64,000 nt of DNA, taken from Bacteroidaceae bacterium. Lineage in GTDB: Bacteria; Bacteroidota; Bacteroidia; Bacteroidales; Bacteroidaceae. The notes beneath the pieces are model-generated. The model was given only the letters and a program-made list of their open reading frames with translations. It made no database searches and had not been told where the DNA came from. The stretch is from the NCBI GenBank assembly GCA_017442185.1, contig JAFSAT010000040.1, forward strand, positions 1 through 64,000, given 5' to 3'. Positions 44,078-52,417 of this stretch are shown here, piece after piece. The translations under genes and the position numbers were made by a program. Positions within the stretch are counted from its first letter, which is position 1, and the number at the start of each line of letters is the position of its first letter.

Positions 44078-44143
44078 ACAACTGTTAAAATAACATTACT
44101 TATACATTTTTAAAGTCAAAAAAACAATAAAAACAAAAATATC

Positions 44144-45085
44144 ATGAGCGAACATTGCAACTGTGGCTGCGGCGAGCACCACCATCATCACAACATCGAA
44201 GAGCAAAGCAAGTATGACTACATATTAGGAGAGTACAACACCGCTATCGACGATGCTGAAGTGGCAGAAAAGGTAAAAAGAATTATTGAAAATGGAGTAT
44301 CGGAAAACAACACCGAAGATGTAAAAAAATTCCTTTTCAACTGCATAGACCTTACCACCCTTAAATGCACCGACAGCGAAGAAAGCGTACTCAGATTCAC
44401 AGAGAAAGTAAACGAATTTGATGATAAATACCCCCATCTGAAGAACGTTGCCGCAATTTGCGTATACCCCAATTTTGCAAAAATAGTGAGCGAATCGCTC
44501 GAAGTCGAAGGAGTGGGTATTGCATGCGTATCGGGCGGCTTTCCCTCTTCACAAACATTTCAAGAGGTTAAAGTGGCCGAGACAGCAATGGCTGTGCACG
44601 ACGGTGCCACAGAAATAGATATAGTGCTGAGTGTAGGAAAATTCATGAGTGGCGACTATGAGGGTGTTTGCGATGAGATAAGCGAACTTAAGAGCATTTG
44701 CGGAGAAAAACATCTGAAAGTGATACTTGAAACAGGTGCACTTAAAAGCGCCGAAAATATTAAAAAAGCCTCGATTCTCTCGATATATTCGGGTGCCGAC
44801 TTTATAAAAACAAGTACCGGAAAAGAGAGTCCGGCAGCAACACCCGAGGCTGCATACACCATGTGCAACACCATAAAAGAGTATTACGAAAAAACCGGTA
44901 ATAAAATAGGTTTCAAACCCGCAGGCGGAATAAACAGTGTGCAGGATGCACTTGTGTATTACAGCATAGTAAAAGAGGTGCTTGGTGAAGAATGGCTCAC
45001 GAACAAGCTCTTCAGATTGGGTACAAGCCGGCTCGCAAATCTCCTGCTAAGCGAGATTCTGGGAGAAGAGACAAAGTTTTTCTAA
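44144..45085 (+). CDS. deoC: Deoxyribose-phosphate aldolase with Cys/His-rich N-terminus
   Basis: DeoC splits deoxyribose 5-phosphate into acetaldehyde and glyceraldehyde 3-phosphate. The 313-residue barrel has the Schiff-base lysine in K-V-I-L-E-T-G region/F-I-K-T-S-T-G-K and the acid in T-E-I-D-I-V-L-S. Blocks C-I-D-L-T-T-L and G-F-K-P-A-G-G-I are intact. Residues 1-17 are unusual: three cysteines and a run of five histidines (C-N-C-G-C-G-E-H-H-H-H-H), which looks like a metal-binding tag in front of an otherwise normal enzyme. It ends the mnmG-led group, before a hairpin. Confidence 0.93.
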   Translation: MSEHCNCGCGEHHHHHNIEEQSKYDYILGEYNTAIDDAEVAEKVKRIIENGVSENNTEDVKKFLFNCIDLTTLKCTDSEESVLRFTEKVNEFDDKYPHLKNVAAICVYPNFAKIVSESLEVEGVGIACVSGGFPSSQTFQEVKVAETAMAVHDGATEIDIVLSVGKFMSGDYEGVCDEISELKSICGEKHLKVILETGALKSAENIKKASILSIYSGADFIKTSTGKESPAATPEAAYTMCNTIKEYYEKTGNKIGFKPAGGINSVQDALVYYSIVKEVLGEEWLTNKLFRLGTSRLANLLLSEILGEETKFF

Positions 45086-45097
45086 CAAAAAAAGTAA

Positions 45098-45127
45098 CGA
45101 TGGAATCATATTTTAGTGATTCCATCG
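45098..45127. terminator. Terminator between deoC and the polyprenyl synthase gene
   Basis: CGATGGAATCA and TGATTCCATCG form a perfect 11-bp stem with an eight-base loop. On the minus strand it is followed by a seven-T run, and on the plus strand by a looser T-rich stretch. Confidence 0.8.
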
Positions 45128-45152
45128 CTCTTTATATATTAATTACTGCCTA

Positions 45153-46127
45153 TTACTTTTCTCGCAATATAACATAATCGAGGTAGGCCAAAAGGGCATT
45201 TCGACAATCAACGGGAATATCGTCTGTCAACAGTGCACACGCCTCTTCTTTGTATTTATATAGTGTTTTTAGCGCATATTCTATACCTCCTTCATTCTTA
45301 GCCGATTCTATAAGAAGAGATATTTCATCCTCGGAAAGTTCACCACCTACTTTTATTTTTGCTGCGAGGGCCTGCACAGAAGCATCGGAAGAGTGTGCAA
45401 GAACGTAGAGTGCCGGAAGGGTTATCTTTCCCTCGCGCATATCACTGCCGGTGGGCTTTCCAACATCGTTGTTTGAATAGTCGAATATATCGTCTTTAAT
45501 TTGAAAGCAAATTCCGAGAAGTTCACCAAATTGCTCAAAGCGAGCAGCGGCATCGCTTGCTGCACCCACCGATAGGGCACCGAAACGTGCACAGCAGGCA
45601 AAGAGAGAGGCGGTCTTACGACGAATCACTTCGAGATACATTTCTTCGCTGAAACCTCCGTTTTTTTGAAGTTCAAGTTGCAACATCTCACCGCTCGAAA
45701 GAGTGCGACCCAACTGTGATAAACCCTCAATTATCTCGTTATTTTTTGTCAATGCCGAGTTATATAGCGATGAGGAGAAAAGATAATCACCTGTGAGTAT
45801 GGCAATGCGATTAGAATAAAGGGCGTTCAGAGAGGGAACACCGCGACGCATATTACTCTCGTCAACTACATCATCGTGCAAAAGGCTCGCCGTATGCAAT
45901 AGTTCGAGCGAGGCGGCTGCATAAAAAGAGGTATTGTTAATTTCACCCACACTCTTGGCTGCAAGCAACACAAGCATGGGGCGCATCATCTTGCCCACAG
46001 AGCCTTCGACATACGTAAGAGCACTGTCGAGCAGAGGTATTTCGCTGCTGAACTGCTCTGAATAGTAACGCTTGAAAGCATTAAATTCCTGCCTGATAGG
46101 CAATATTATTGTTTCTTTAATATCCAT
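45153..46127 (-). CDS. ispB: Polyprenyl diphosphate synthase (octaprenyl-type)
   Basis: A trans-isoprenyl diphosphate synthase of 324 residues, probably making the side chain of menaquinone. The two Asp-rich motifs are intact: L-L-H-D-D-V-V-D (about 82-89) and K-D-D-I-F-D-Y (about 207-213). G-K-M-M-R-P precedes the first. Chain length cannot be read with confidence, and ispB is the label usually used for this Bacteroidota protein. The gene is transcribed opposite to polA and converges with deoC at a terminator. Confidence 0.9.
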   Translation of the reverse strand: MDIKETIILPIRQEFNAFKRYYSEQFSSEIPLLDSALTYVEGSVGKMMRPMLVLLAAKSVGEINNTSFYAAASLELLHTASLLHDDVVDESNMRRGVPSLNALYSNRIAILTGDYLFSSSLYNSALTKNNEIIEGLSQLGRTLSSGEMLQLELQKNGGFSEEMYLEVIRRKTASLFACCARFGALSVGAASDAAARFEQFGELLGICFQIKDDIFDYSNNDVGKPTGSDMREGKITLPALYVLAHSSDASVQALAAKIKVGGELSEDEISLLIESAKNEGGIEYALKTLYKYKEEACALLTDDIPVDCRNALLAYLDYVILREK

Positions 46128-46156
46128 GTCTGTGGGATTTGCTCTTTATTAAAGTG

Positions 46157-46164
46157 CAAAAGTA
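46157..46164 (-). promoter_or_regulatory. Minus-7 box of the polyprenyl synthase gene
   Basis: TACTTTTG on the minus strand, 29 bases before the start codon. A TTTG lies 23 bases further upstream, slightly too far for the consensus. Confidence 0.5.
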
Positions 46165-46227
46165 ATAAAAAAGAATAGGCTTGGAAGCAAATTTTGTGTA
46201 TTTTTACGTTCTATAATAATCATAAAT

Positions 46228-49086
46228 ATGGAAAAGCTATTTCTGTTAGATGCTTACGCGCTGATATATCGCGCATATTATGCTATGATAAGAAGCCCAA
46301 GGATAAACTCCAAAGGTTTTAATACATCGGCCATCCTTGGGTTCGTGAACACTCTTGAGGATGTTATAAAAAAGGAAAATCCCACACACATCGGCGTTGC
46401 TTTCGACCCTAAAGGAAAGACTTTTCGTCATGAGGCATACGAAGCATACAAAGCACAACGCGAAGAGACGCCTGAGGTGATAAGAGAATCGGTGCCGGTG
46501 ATAAAAGATATAATAAAGGCATATAACATACCCATACTCGAAGTGCCCGGCTATGAGGCTGATGATGTTATAGGCACATTGGCAAAAAAAGCGGAAAAAA
46601 GGGGCATTTTAACATATATGATGACTCCGGACAAAGATTACGGACAATTGGTATCGGAGACCTCACTCATTTATCGACCGAAATATGGCGACAAAGAATT
46701 TGAGATAATGGGTATTGAAAAGGTCAAAGAGAAGTTCGGATTACAAAGTACTGCACAGATAATAGACTTATTGGGTCTCATGGGAGACAGCAGCGACAAT
46801 ATACCCGGCTGCCCCGGAGTTGGTGAGAAGACTGCACAGAAACTTCTTGAACAATTCGGCAATATCGAGAATATGCTTGAGAATACCGAGCAAATAAAAG
46901 GTGCACTTAGAAAAAAGGTCGAAGAAAACAGAGAAAATATTATCTTCAGCAAATTTCTCGCTACCATAAAAACCGATGTACCGATAGAGTTAGACATGGA
47001 GTCGCTCAAACGCAAACCGGTGAATGAAGAGGAACTGACAAATTTGCTCGACATGTATGAACTCCGCTCTCTCAAAGAGCGTGTGAGCAAACGAACATCT
47101 CAAGAGAGGTTTGTGGAAAAAACAGACACTCATGGGCACTCCCCCACTCTCTTTGATGTGGCAGAAATCGCAATCTCACCAAGCAACGAAAAAAAGGAGA
47201 AAAATGATAATTTCAAAGGCACTCTCTTTGAAATTTTCGCGGCCGATGATACAGTCGAAGAAAAAAATTCAAGCCATTTGAGCTTAAAAGATGTCAAACA
47301 TACATACAAACTTATTGATACAGAAGAGGATATATTACGTTTGGTGTGTGATATAAAAAAGAACAAATCTGTGTGCTTCGACACAGAGACCACAGGCATA
47401 AACGCAATTTCGGCCGAACTTGTAGGCATAAGCCTTGCAATGAACGAAGGAGAAGCATTCTACATTCCCATTGCAGCCGAAAGAGAAGAAGCCATGAATC
47501 GGCTGAATCTGCTGCGCGAGATTTTTGAAAGTGATGAGATAGAAAAAACAGGACAAAACATCAAATATGACCTTAGCGTGCTTGCCAACTATGGAATAGA
47601 ACTGCGCGGAAGACTTTTTGATACCATGATAGCCCATTATATTCTTCAACCCGAACTTTATCACGGGTTAGATTATCTTGCCGAAATATATCTTAACTAT
47701 AACACTATAAAAATAGAAGAGCTTATAGGCGAAAAAGGGAGGAATCAAAAAAATATGCGCGACCTTTTGCCCGAACAAATATGCGACTATGCCTGTGAAG
47801 ACGCCGATGTAACACTACGCCTTAGAAATATCCTCGAAAAGGATTTGCTGAAGGAGAGGGTGGAAAAACTTTTCTACGAAATTGAGATGCCGTTGGTGCC
47901 TGTGCTTGCATATATGGAGCGTAACGGCGCACGCATAGACACCGTAGCGCTTGCCGAGACTTCGGCTCTGCTCAGCAAACGCATGCACGAAATAGAAAAA
48001 GAGATATACGATCAAGCCGGAGAACCATTTAATATCTCATCACCTCGTCAAGTGGGAGAAATACTATTTGGCAAACTGAGAATTATTGAAAAGCCCAAAA
48101 AAACAAAAACCGGGCAATTCGTAACATCGGAAGAGGTGCTTATACAAATACAGAACCGCCACCCCATAGTAAAAAACATTCTTCAATATCGAGGTCTGAA
48201 GAAACTACTGAGCACTTATGTTGACGCACTGCCGACCCTTGTAAATCATCAAACAGAAAAAATACACACATCGTACAACCAAACGGTAACTGCAACAGGA
48301 CGTTTAAGCTCCAGCAACCCCAATCTTCAGAATATACCTATACGAGACGACGACGGAAAAGAGGTACGCAAGGCTTTCATCCCCGAACCTGGATGTCTGT
48401 TCCTCTCGGCCGACTATTCACAGATTGAATTGCGTATAATGGCACATCTGAGCGGCGACAAAAATATGATTGAGGACTTCAAAAGCGGATACGACATACA
48501 TGCAGCCACAGCCGCAAAAATATATCGCAAGCCGATAGAGGAGGTCACAAAAGAGGAGCGCAGCAAAGCAAAAACCGCAAACTTCGGCATAATATACGGA
48601 ATTTCGGTGTTTGGACTTGCCGAGCGAATGAATGTAGACCGCCGCGAAGCAAAAGAACTCATAGATAACTATTTTGAGACATACAGCGGTGTGCGCAACT
48701 ATATCGAACAATGTAAAGAGGTTGCCAAAGAAAAGGGATATGTGGAGACAATATTCAATCGCAAACGCTTCTTGCCGGATATTAATTCACACAACGCCAC
48801 AGTGCGAGGTTACGCTGAACGCAATGCCGTAAATGCCCCGATACAAGGCAGCGCTGCCGATATAATAAAGGTTGCAATGATTAATATATATCGTCGCATG
48901 AAAGCCGAAAATATGCACTCTACAATGATACTGCAAGTGCACGACGAACTTAATTTCAGCGTAGTGCCCGAAGAGAAAGAGACGATGGAGCGCCTTGTGG
49001 TCGAGGAGATGCAAAATGCCTTTACCATGAGCGTTCCTCTGATTGCCGACCATGGCTGGGGCAAAAACTGGCTCGAAGCTCACTGA
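46228..49086 (+). CDS. polA: DNA polymerase I
   Basis: PolA removes RNA primers and fills gaps. The 952 residues comprise a 5' nuclease domain (1 to about 290, with L-L-D-A-Y-A and Y-E-A-D-D-V) and a proofreading exonuclease domain (about 375-560) with its acid pair in C-F-D-T-E-T-T. The polymerase domain follows: motif A D-Y-S-Q-I-E-L-R, motif B R-S-K-A-K-T-A-N-F-G-I-I-Y-G and motif C Q-V-H-D-E-L. All three activities look intact. A charged linker of about 70 residues joins the first two domains. It is followed 21 bases later by an acyltransferase gene. Confidence 0.97.
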   Translation: MEKLFLLDAYALIYRAYYAMIRSPRINSKGFNTSAILGFVNTLEDVIKKENPTHIGVAFDPKGKTFRHEAYEAYKAQREETPEVIRESVPVIKDIIKAYNIPILEVPGYEADDVIGTLAKKAEKRGILTYMMTPDKDYGQLVSETSLIYRPKYGDKEFEIMGIEKVKEKFGLQSTAQIIDLLGLMGDSSDNIPGCPGVGEKTAQKLLEQFGNIENMLENTEQIKGALRKKVEENRENIIFSKFLATIKTDVPIELDMESLKRKPVNEEELTNLLDMYELRSLKERVSKRTSQERFVEKTDTHGHSPTLFDVAEIAISPSNEKKEKNDNFKGTLFEIFAADDTVEEKNSSHLSLKDVKHTYKLIDTEEDILRLVCDIKKNKSVCFDTETTGINAISAELVGISLAMNEGEAFYIPIAAEREEAMNRLNLLREIFESDEIEKTGQNIKYDLSVLANYGIELRGRLFDTMIAHYILQPELYHGLDYLAEIYLNYNTIKIEELIGEKGRNQKNMRDLLPEQICDYACEDADVTLRLRNILEKDLLKERVEKLFYEIEMPLVPVLAYMERNGARIDTVALAETSALLSKRMHEIEKEIYDQAGEPFNISSPRQVGEILFGKLRIIEKPKKTKTGQFVTSEEVLIQIQNRHPIVKNILQYRGLKKLLSTYVDALPTLVNHQTEKIHTSYNQTVTATGRLSSSNPNLQNIPIRDDDGKEVRKAFIPEPGCLFLSADYSQIELRIMAHLSGDKNMIEDFKSGYDIHAATAAKIYRKPIEEVTKEERSKAKTANFGIIYGISVFGLAERMNVDRREAKELIDNYFETYSGVRNYIEQCKEVAKEKGYVETIFNRKRFLPDINSHNATVRGYAERNAVNAPIQGSAADIIKVAMINIYRRMKAENMHSTMILQVHDELNFSVVPEEKETMERLVVEEMQNAFTMSVPLIADHGWGKNWLEAH

Positions 49087-49107
49087 TAAAAAAACTTTCA
49101 CACAAAC

Positions 49108-50151
49108 ATGAGTACAACTAAAAGGATAGAATACATAGATGCTTTACGTGGTTTTACAATGATTCTGGTTGTTGTTTACCACATGTCGGCAACAATGTTC
49201 AATGTAACGGAAGAGACAACATCGTACAGTAACTACCTGTTTCAATTCAGAATGCCACTCTTCTTTTTCATAAGCGGCTTTGTGTTTTTCAAAAAAGAGC
49301 GAATATGGGATTTTGCAAACACCTGTTCATTCATAATGAAAAAGTTTAAGGTACAAATATTGTCTACGGCAATATTCTTTATACTTTTATTGCATATTGA
49401 GGATATATCACTTACAGAGGGTCTATTCAGCCGATACAAAAACGGTTATTGGTTCACTGTGACGCTGTTTGAATTCTTTTTGCTGCATATAGCATTGGAA
49501 CAAGGATGTAAACTGTTGAAATTAAAAAATATAGCAACAGATATTATAATATTTATCATAGGAATTGTATTCTTCAAGATACACAAGATTATGCTTATGC
49601 TTGGAGTAAGCGACAATATAATGGGACTGATAGGAATACCTCAATGGGAATTTTTCTCATATTTCATATTCGGTGTGCTTGCTCACAAATATTATACTAC
49701 ATTTGAACACATTCTCGATAATGGCATATTAGTTACACTGTCTATCTTGGCTTACTTCCTATTAAACATTTACCAAGACGCATATATACCTGCATCACTT
49801 CACAAAAACCTATGTATGATAATATACGGATATACAGGAATTATCATAGTATTTGCCATATTCCGAAAATACAGAGATAGATTTAAAAAGGAGAATACCT
49901 TAGGGAAATCATTACAATTTATAGGCAGAAGAACACTCGATATATATCTGCTGCACTTTTTCTTTATGCCCAAGGAGAGAATGCAAATTTTGCCAATACT
50001 TGATGAGATAAACATGCCGCTCATAGAATTTGGGTGCTCGATGCTGTTGGCTGCAATGGTTATATCAGGCTGCCTCATTGTAAGTTCGGCAATAAGGCTC
50101 AGTCCGCAGTTGGCACACTATCTGTTCGGAGCCAAAAAAGAGTACAAATAA
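49108..50151 (+). CDS. Acyltransferase 3 family membrane protein
   Basis: A 347-residue protein with about ten membrane helices. It starts I-E-Y-I-D-A-L-R-G-F-T-M, where the D-A-L-R-G block is the hallmark of the acyltransferase 3 family, and V-V-Y-H near residue 23 has the catalytic-type histidine. F-F-F-I-S-G-F-V follows in helix 2. These enzymes transfer acetyl or other acyl groups to surface sugars. No polysaccharide genes are adjacent (polA and ychF flank it), so the acceptor is unknown. Confidence 0.9.
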   Translation: MSTTKRIEYIDALRGFTMILVVVYHMSATMFNVTEETTSYSNYLFQFRMPLFFFISGFVFFKKERIWDFANTCSFIMKKFKVQILSTAIFFILLLHIEDISLTEGLFSRYKNGYWFTVTLFEFFLLHIALEQGCKLLKLKNIATDIIIFIIGIVFFKIHKIMLMLGVSDNIMGLIGIPQWEFFSYFIFGVLAHKYYTTFEHILDNGILVTLSILAYFLLNIYQDAYIPASLHKNLCMIIYGYTGIIIVFAIFRKYRDRFKKENTLGKSLQFIGRRTLDIYLLHFFFMPKERMQILPILDEINMPLIEFGCSMLLAAMVISGCLIVSSAIRLSPQLAHYLFGAKKEYK

Positions 50152-50207
50152 GAGGTTACTTGAAGCAAAAATAAAAGAAAAAACAAAAAAGTGTGCTCAT
50201 TATGAAT

Positions 50208-50278
50208 AAGAAGCTGTGTAAATTAAGCATAAAATTTAACCCATTCCAAATCCTAAATAAAATCAAAACAACTTCTTA
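50208..50278. repeat. Diverged short copy of the palindromic element upstream of ychF
   Basis: AAGAAGCTGTGTAAATT at 50208-50224 and AAAACAACTTCTTA at 50265-50278 resemble the two arms of the elements at 21610, 31108 and 57529 with several changes and a shorter interior. It lies just upstream of the ychF minus-7 box. Confidence 0.5.
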
Positions 50279-50301
50279 AACAGTCTCTGAAAATATTTGA
50301 G

Positions 50302-50309
50302 TATCTTTG
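50302..50309 (+). promoter_or_regulatory. Minus-7 box of ychF
   Basis: TATCTTTG matches TAnnTTTG exactly, 55 bases before the start codon. Confidence 0.5.
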
Positions 50310-50363
50310 CAACGTCGCCCGTTGCAGGTGATATAATTTTTAACTAAAAACAATATACAATAT

Positions 50364-51467
50364 ATGGCTCTGAAAGCAGGAATTGTTGGCTTGCCCAACG
50401 TAGGAAAATCAACACTTTTCAACTGTCTGTCGAGTGCCAAGGCACAGGCAGCTAATTTCCCTTTTTGCACCATCGACGCGCAAATGGGACAGATTACGGT
50501 ACCCGATGAGCGCCTCAATAAACTAGCCGAACTTGTTCACCCCGGACGCATAGTCCCTGCCACTTGTGACATAGTGGATATTGCCGGTCTTGTGAAGGGA
50601 GCAAGCAAAGGAGAAGGCTTGGGCAATCAATTTCTTGGTAACATACGCGAGACAGATGCTATTATCCATGTTCTGCGTTGCTTCGACAATGATAATATTG
50701 TGCACGTGGATGGTTCGGTTGACCCTGTTCGTGACAAAGAGATTATAGACATGGAGCTTCAACTGAAAGACCTTGAAACAGTGGAGAACCGCATAAAGCG
50801 TGTTGAGAAACAGGCACGTGTTGGTGGCGACAAACAGGCTAAGCTCGAATATGACGTACTCATGCAATATAAAGAGGCGCTGGAAGCCGGAAAATCGGCA
50901 CGTACAGTAACATTCGACACAGAGGATGAGCAACATATTGCAAAGAATCTTTTCTTGCTCACCACAAAGCCTGTGCTTTATGTATGCAATGTCGACGACA
51001 CCTCGGCTGCCGGCGGCAATAAATATGTGGAAGCTGTGCGCGAAGCCATAAAGGAGGAGAATGCCGAACTTATAATAATATCTGCACAAACAGAGGCCGA
51101 CATTGCCGAACTTGAAAGCTACGAAGAGAAACAGATGTTCCTTGAAGATATGGGACTCACCGAATCGGGTTGCGACAGATTGATAAAGGCCATCTACAGC
51201 CTGCTTAACCTTCAAACATTCATCACTGCCGGCGAGATGGAGGTAAAGGCCTGGACTTTCCGCAAAGGTTGGAAAGCACCTCAATGTGCAGGTGTCATAC
51301 ACACCGATTTTGAGAAAGGCTTCATACGTGCACAAGTAATAAAATATGAAGATTACATTGCGTTTGGCTCCGAAGCAGCTGTGCGCGAGGCAGGCAAAAT
51401 GGGTGTCGAGGGTAAAGAATACGTGGTGCAGGATGGCGACATTATGCACTTCTTATTTAACGTTTAA
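50364..51467 (+). CDS. ychF: Redox-regulated ATPase YchF (Ola1)
   Basis: YchF is a universally conserved Obg-family P-loop protein that prefers ATP and binds ribosomes. In its 367 residues the P loop is G-L-P-N-V-G-K-S-T (8-16) and G3 is D-I-A-G-L-V (71-76). G-E-G-L-G-N-Q-F-L follows, and the base-recognition motif is altered to C-N-V-D-D as usual for the family. A C-terminal TGS domain ends in V-Q-D-G-D-I-M-H-F-L-F. It is 12 bases upstream of lgt and is probably cotranscribed with it. Confidence 0.96.
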   Translation: MALKAGIVGLPNVGKSTLFNCLSSAKAQAANFPFCTIDAQMGQITVPDERLNKLAELVHPGRIVPATCDIVDIAGLVKGASKGEGLGNQFLGNIRETDAIIHVLRCFDNDNIVHVDGSVDPVRDKEIIDMELQLKDLETVENRIKRVEKQARVGGDKQAKLEYDVLMQYKEALEAGKSARTVTFDTEDEQHIAKNLFLLTTKPVLYVCNVDDTSAAGGNKYVEAVREAIKEENAELIIISAQTEADIAELESYEEKQMFLEDMGLTESGCDRLIKAIYSLLNLQTFITAGEMEVKAWTFRKGWKAPQCAGVIHTDFEKGFIRAQVIKYEDYIAFGSEAAVREAGKMGVEGKEYVVQDGDIMHFLFNV

Positions 51468-51479
51468 AAATCATAAAAG

Positions 51480-52316
51480 ATGACAGTACTACCCTGCCAT
51501 TTAATTTGGAATCCCGAAATGAGTCCTTTCTCATTTTTAGGGTTTGAGATTCGATATTATTCACTATGCTGGATGATAGGTCTTGCATTGGGTTATTTCA
51601 TAATGCAATGGCTCTATAAACAGCAAAAAGTAAATGAAAAGCTGTTTGAACTGCTTTTTATATATTGCTTTATAGGAATTTTGGTGGGTGCACGTTTGGG
51701 GCATTGCATTTTTTATGAGCCGCAACAATATCTGACAAGCGTAAAAGGATTTCTGGAGATGCTTTTGCCGCTGCATTTTGCACCCGACTCATGGGAGTGG
51801 CGATTCACAGGCTATCAAGGGCTTGCGAGCCACGGAGGTACAATAGGTCTTTTTACAGCATTATGGCTTTATTGCCGCAAAACCAAACTAAGTTTCGCGT
51901 GGGTGCTCGATAATATTGCCATCACCACACCCATTGTGGCAGCCATGATACGATTGGGAAATTTCATGAACAGCGAGATTTTAGGACGCGCCACAGAAAG
52001 CCCTTTAGGCATTATATTTGCACAGGTGGACAATATACCACGCCACCCCGCACAGCTATACGAAGCAATAGCCTATCTGATATTTTTTATTGGAGGATGG
52101 ATTTTATACAAAAAATTTCCCAAAAAAGTTGGTTCACTTTTTTATTTCGGCTACTGCCTTACAACAATCTTCACGTTCCGCTTTTTTGTAGAATTTATAA
52201 AAGAGGTGCAGGTGGAATTTGAACAAAATATGGCTCTGGATATGGGACAATGGCTTAGTATTCCATTCGTGATAATAGGAATAGCCTGCATGATTATCAG
52301 CAGGAAAAAGGGTTAA
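51480..52316 (+). CDS. lgt: Prolipoprotein diacylglyceryl transferase
   Basis: Lgt adds diacylglycerol to the lipobox cysteine of prolipoproteins, the first step of lipoprotein maturation. The protein has 278 residues and about seven membrane helices. The family motifs are visible: A-R-L-G-H-C near residue 75, S-H-G-G-T-I-G near 118, R-L-G-N-F-M-N-S-E-I-L-G near 159, and H-P-A-Q-L-Y-E near 189. It follows ychF closely and ends before a hairpin shared with the convergent permease gene. Several lipoproteins encoded in this window are likely substrates. Confidence 0.96.
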   Translation: MTVLPCHLIWNPEMSPFSFLGFEIRYYSLCWMIGLALGYFIMQWLYKQQKVNEKLFELLFIYCFIGILVGARLGHCIFYEPQQYLTSVKGFLEMLLPLHFAPDSWEWRFTGYQGLASHGGTIGLFTALWLYCRKTKLSFAWVLDNIAITTPIVAAMIRLGNFMNSEILGRATESPLGIIFAQVDNIPRHPAQLYEAIAYLIFFIGGWILYKKFPKKVGSLFYFGYCLTTIFTFRFFVEFIKEVQVEFEQNMALDMGQWLSIPFVIIGIACMIISRKKG

Positions 52317-52380
52317 AGAACTGTTTTTGACAGAGCAAAGTGCAGTATGCAAAAAAATTAAAAAAGAGATATATACTTAA

Positions 52381-52415
52381 AAAAAATCATCGTGAGCAAT
52401 TCACGATGATTTTTT
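52381..52415. terminator. Bidirectional terminator between lgt and the permease gene
   Basis: AAAAAATCATCGTGA and TCACGATGATTTTTT form a perfect 15-bp stem with loop GCAAT, with U tracts in both directions. Confidence 0.88.
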
Positions 52416-52417
52416 TA

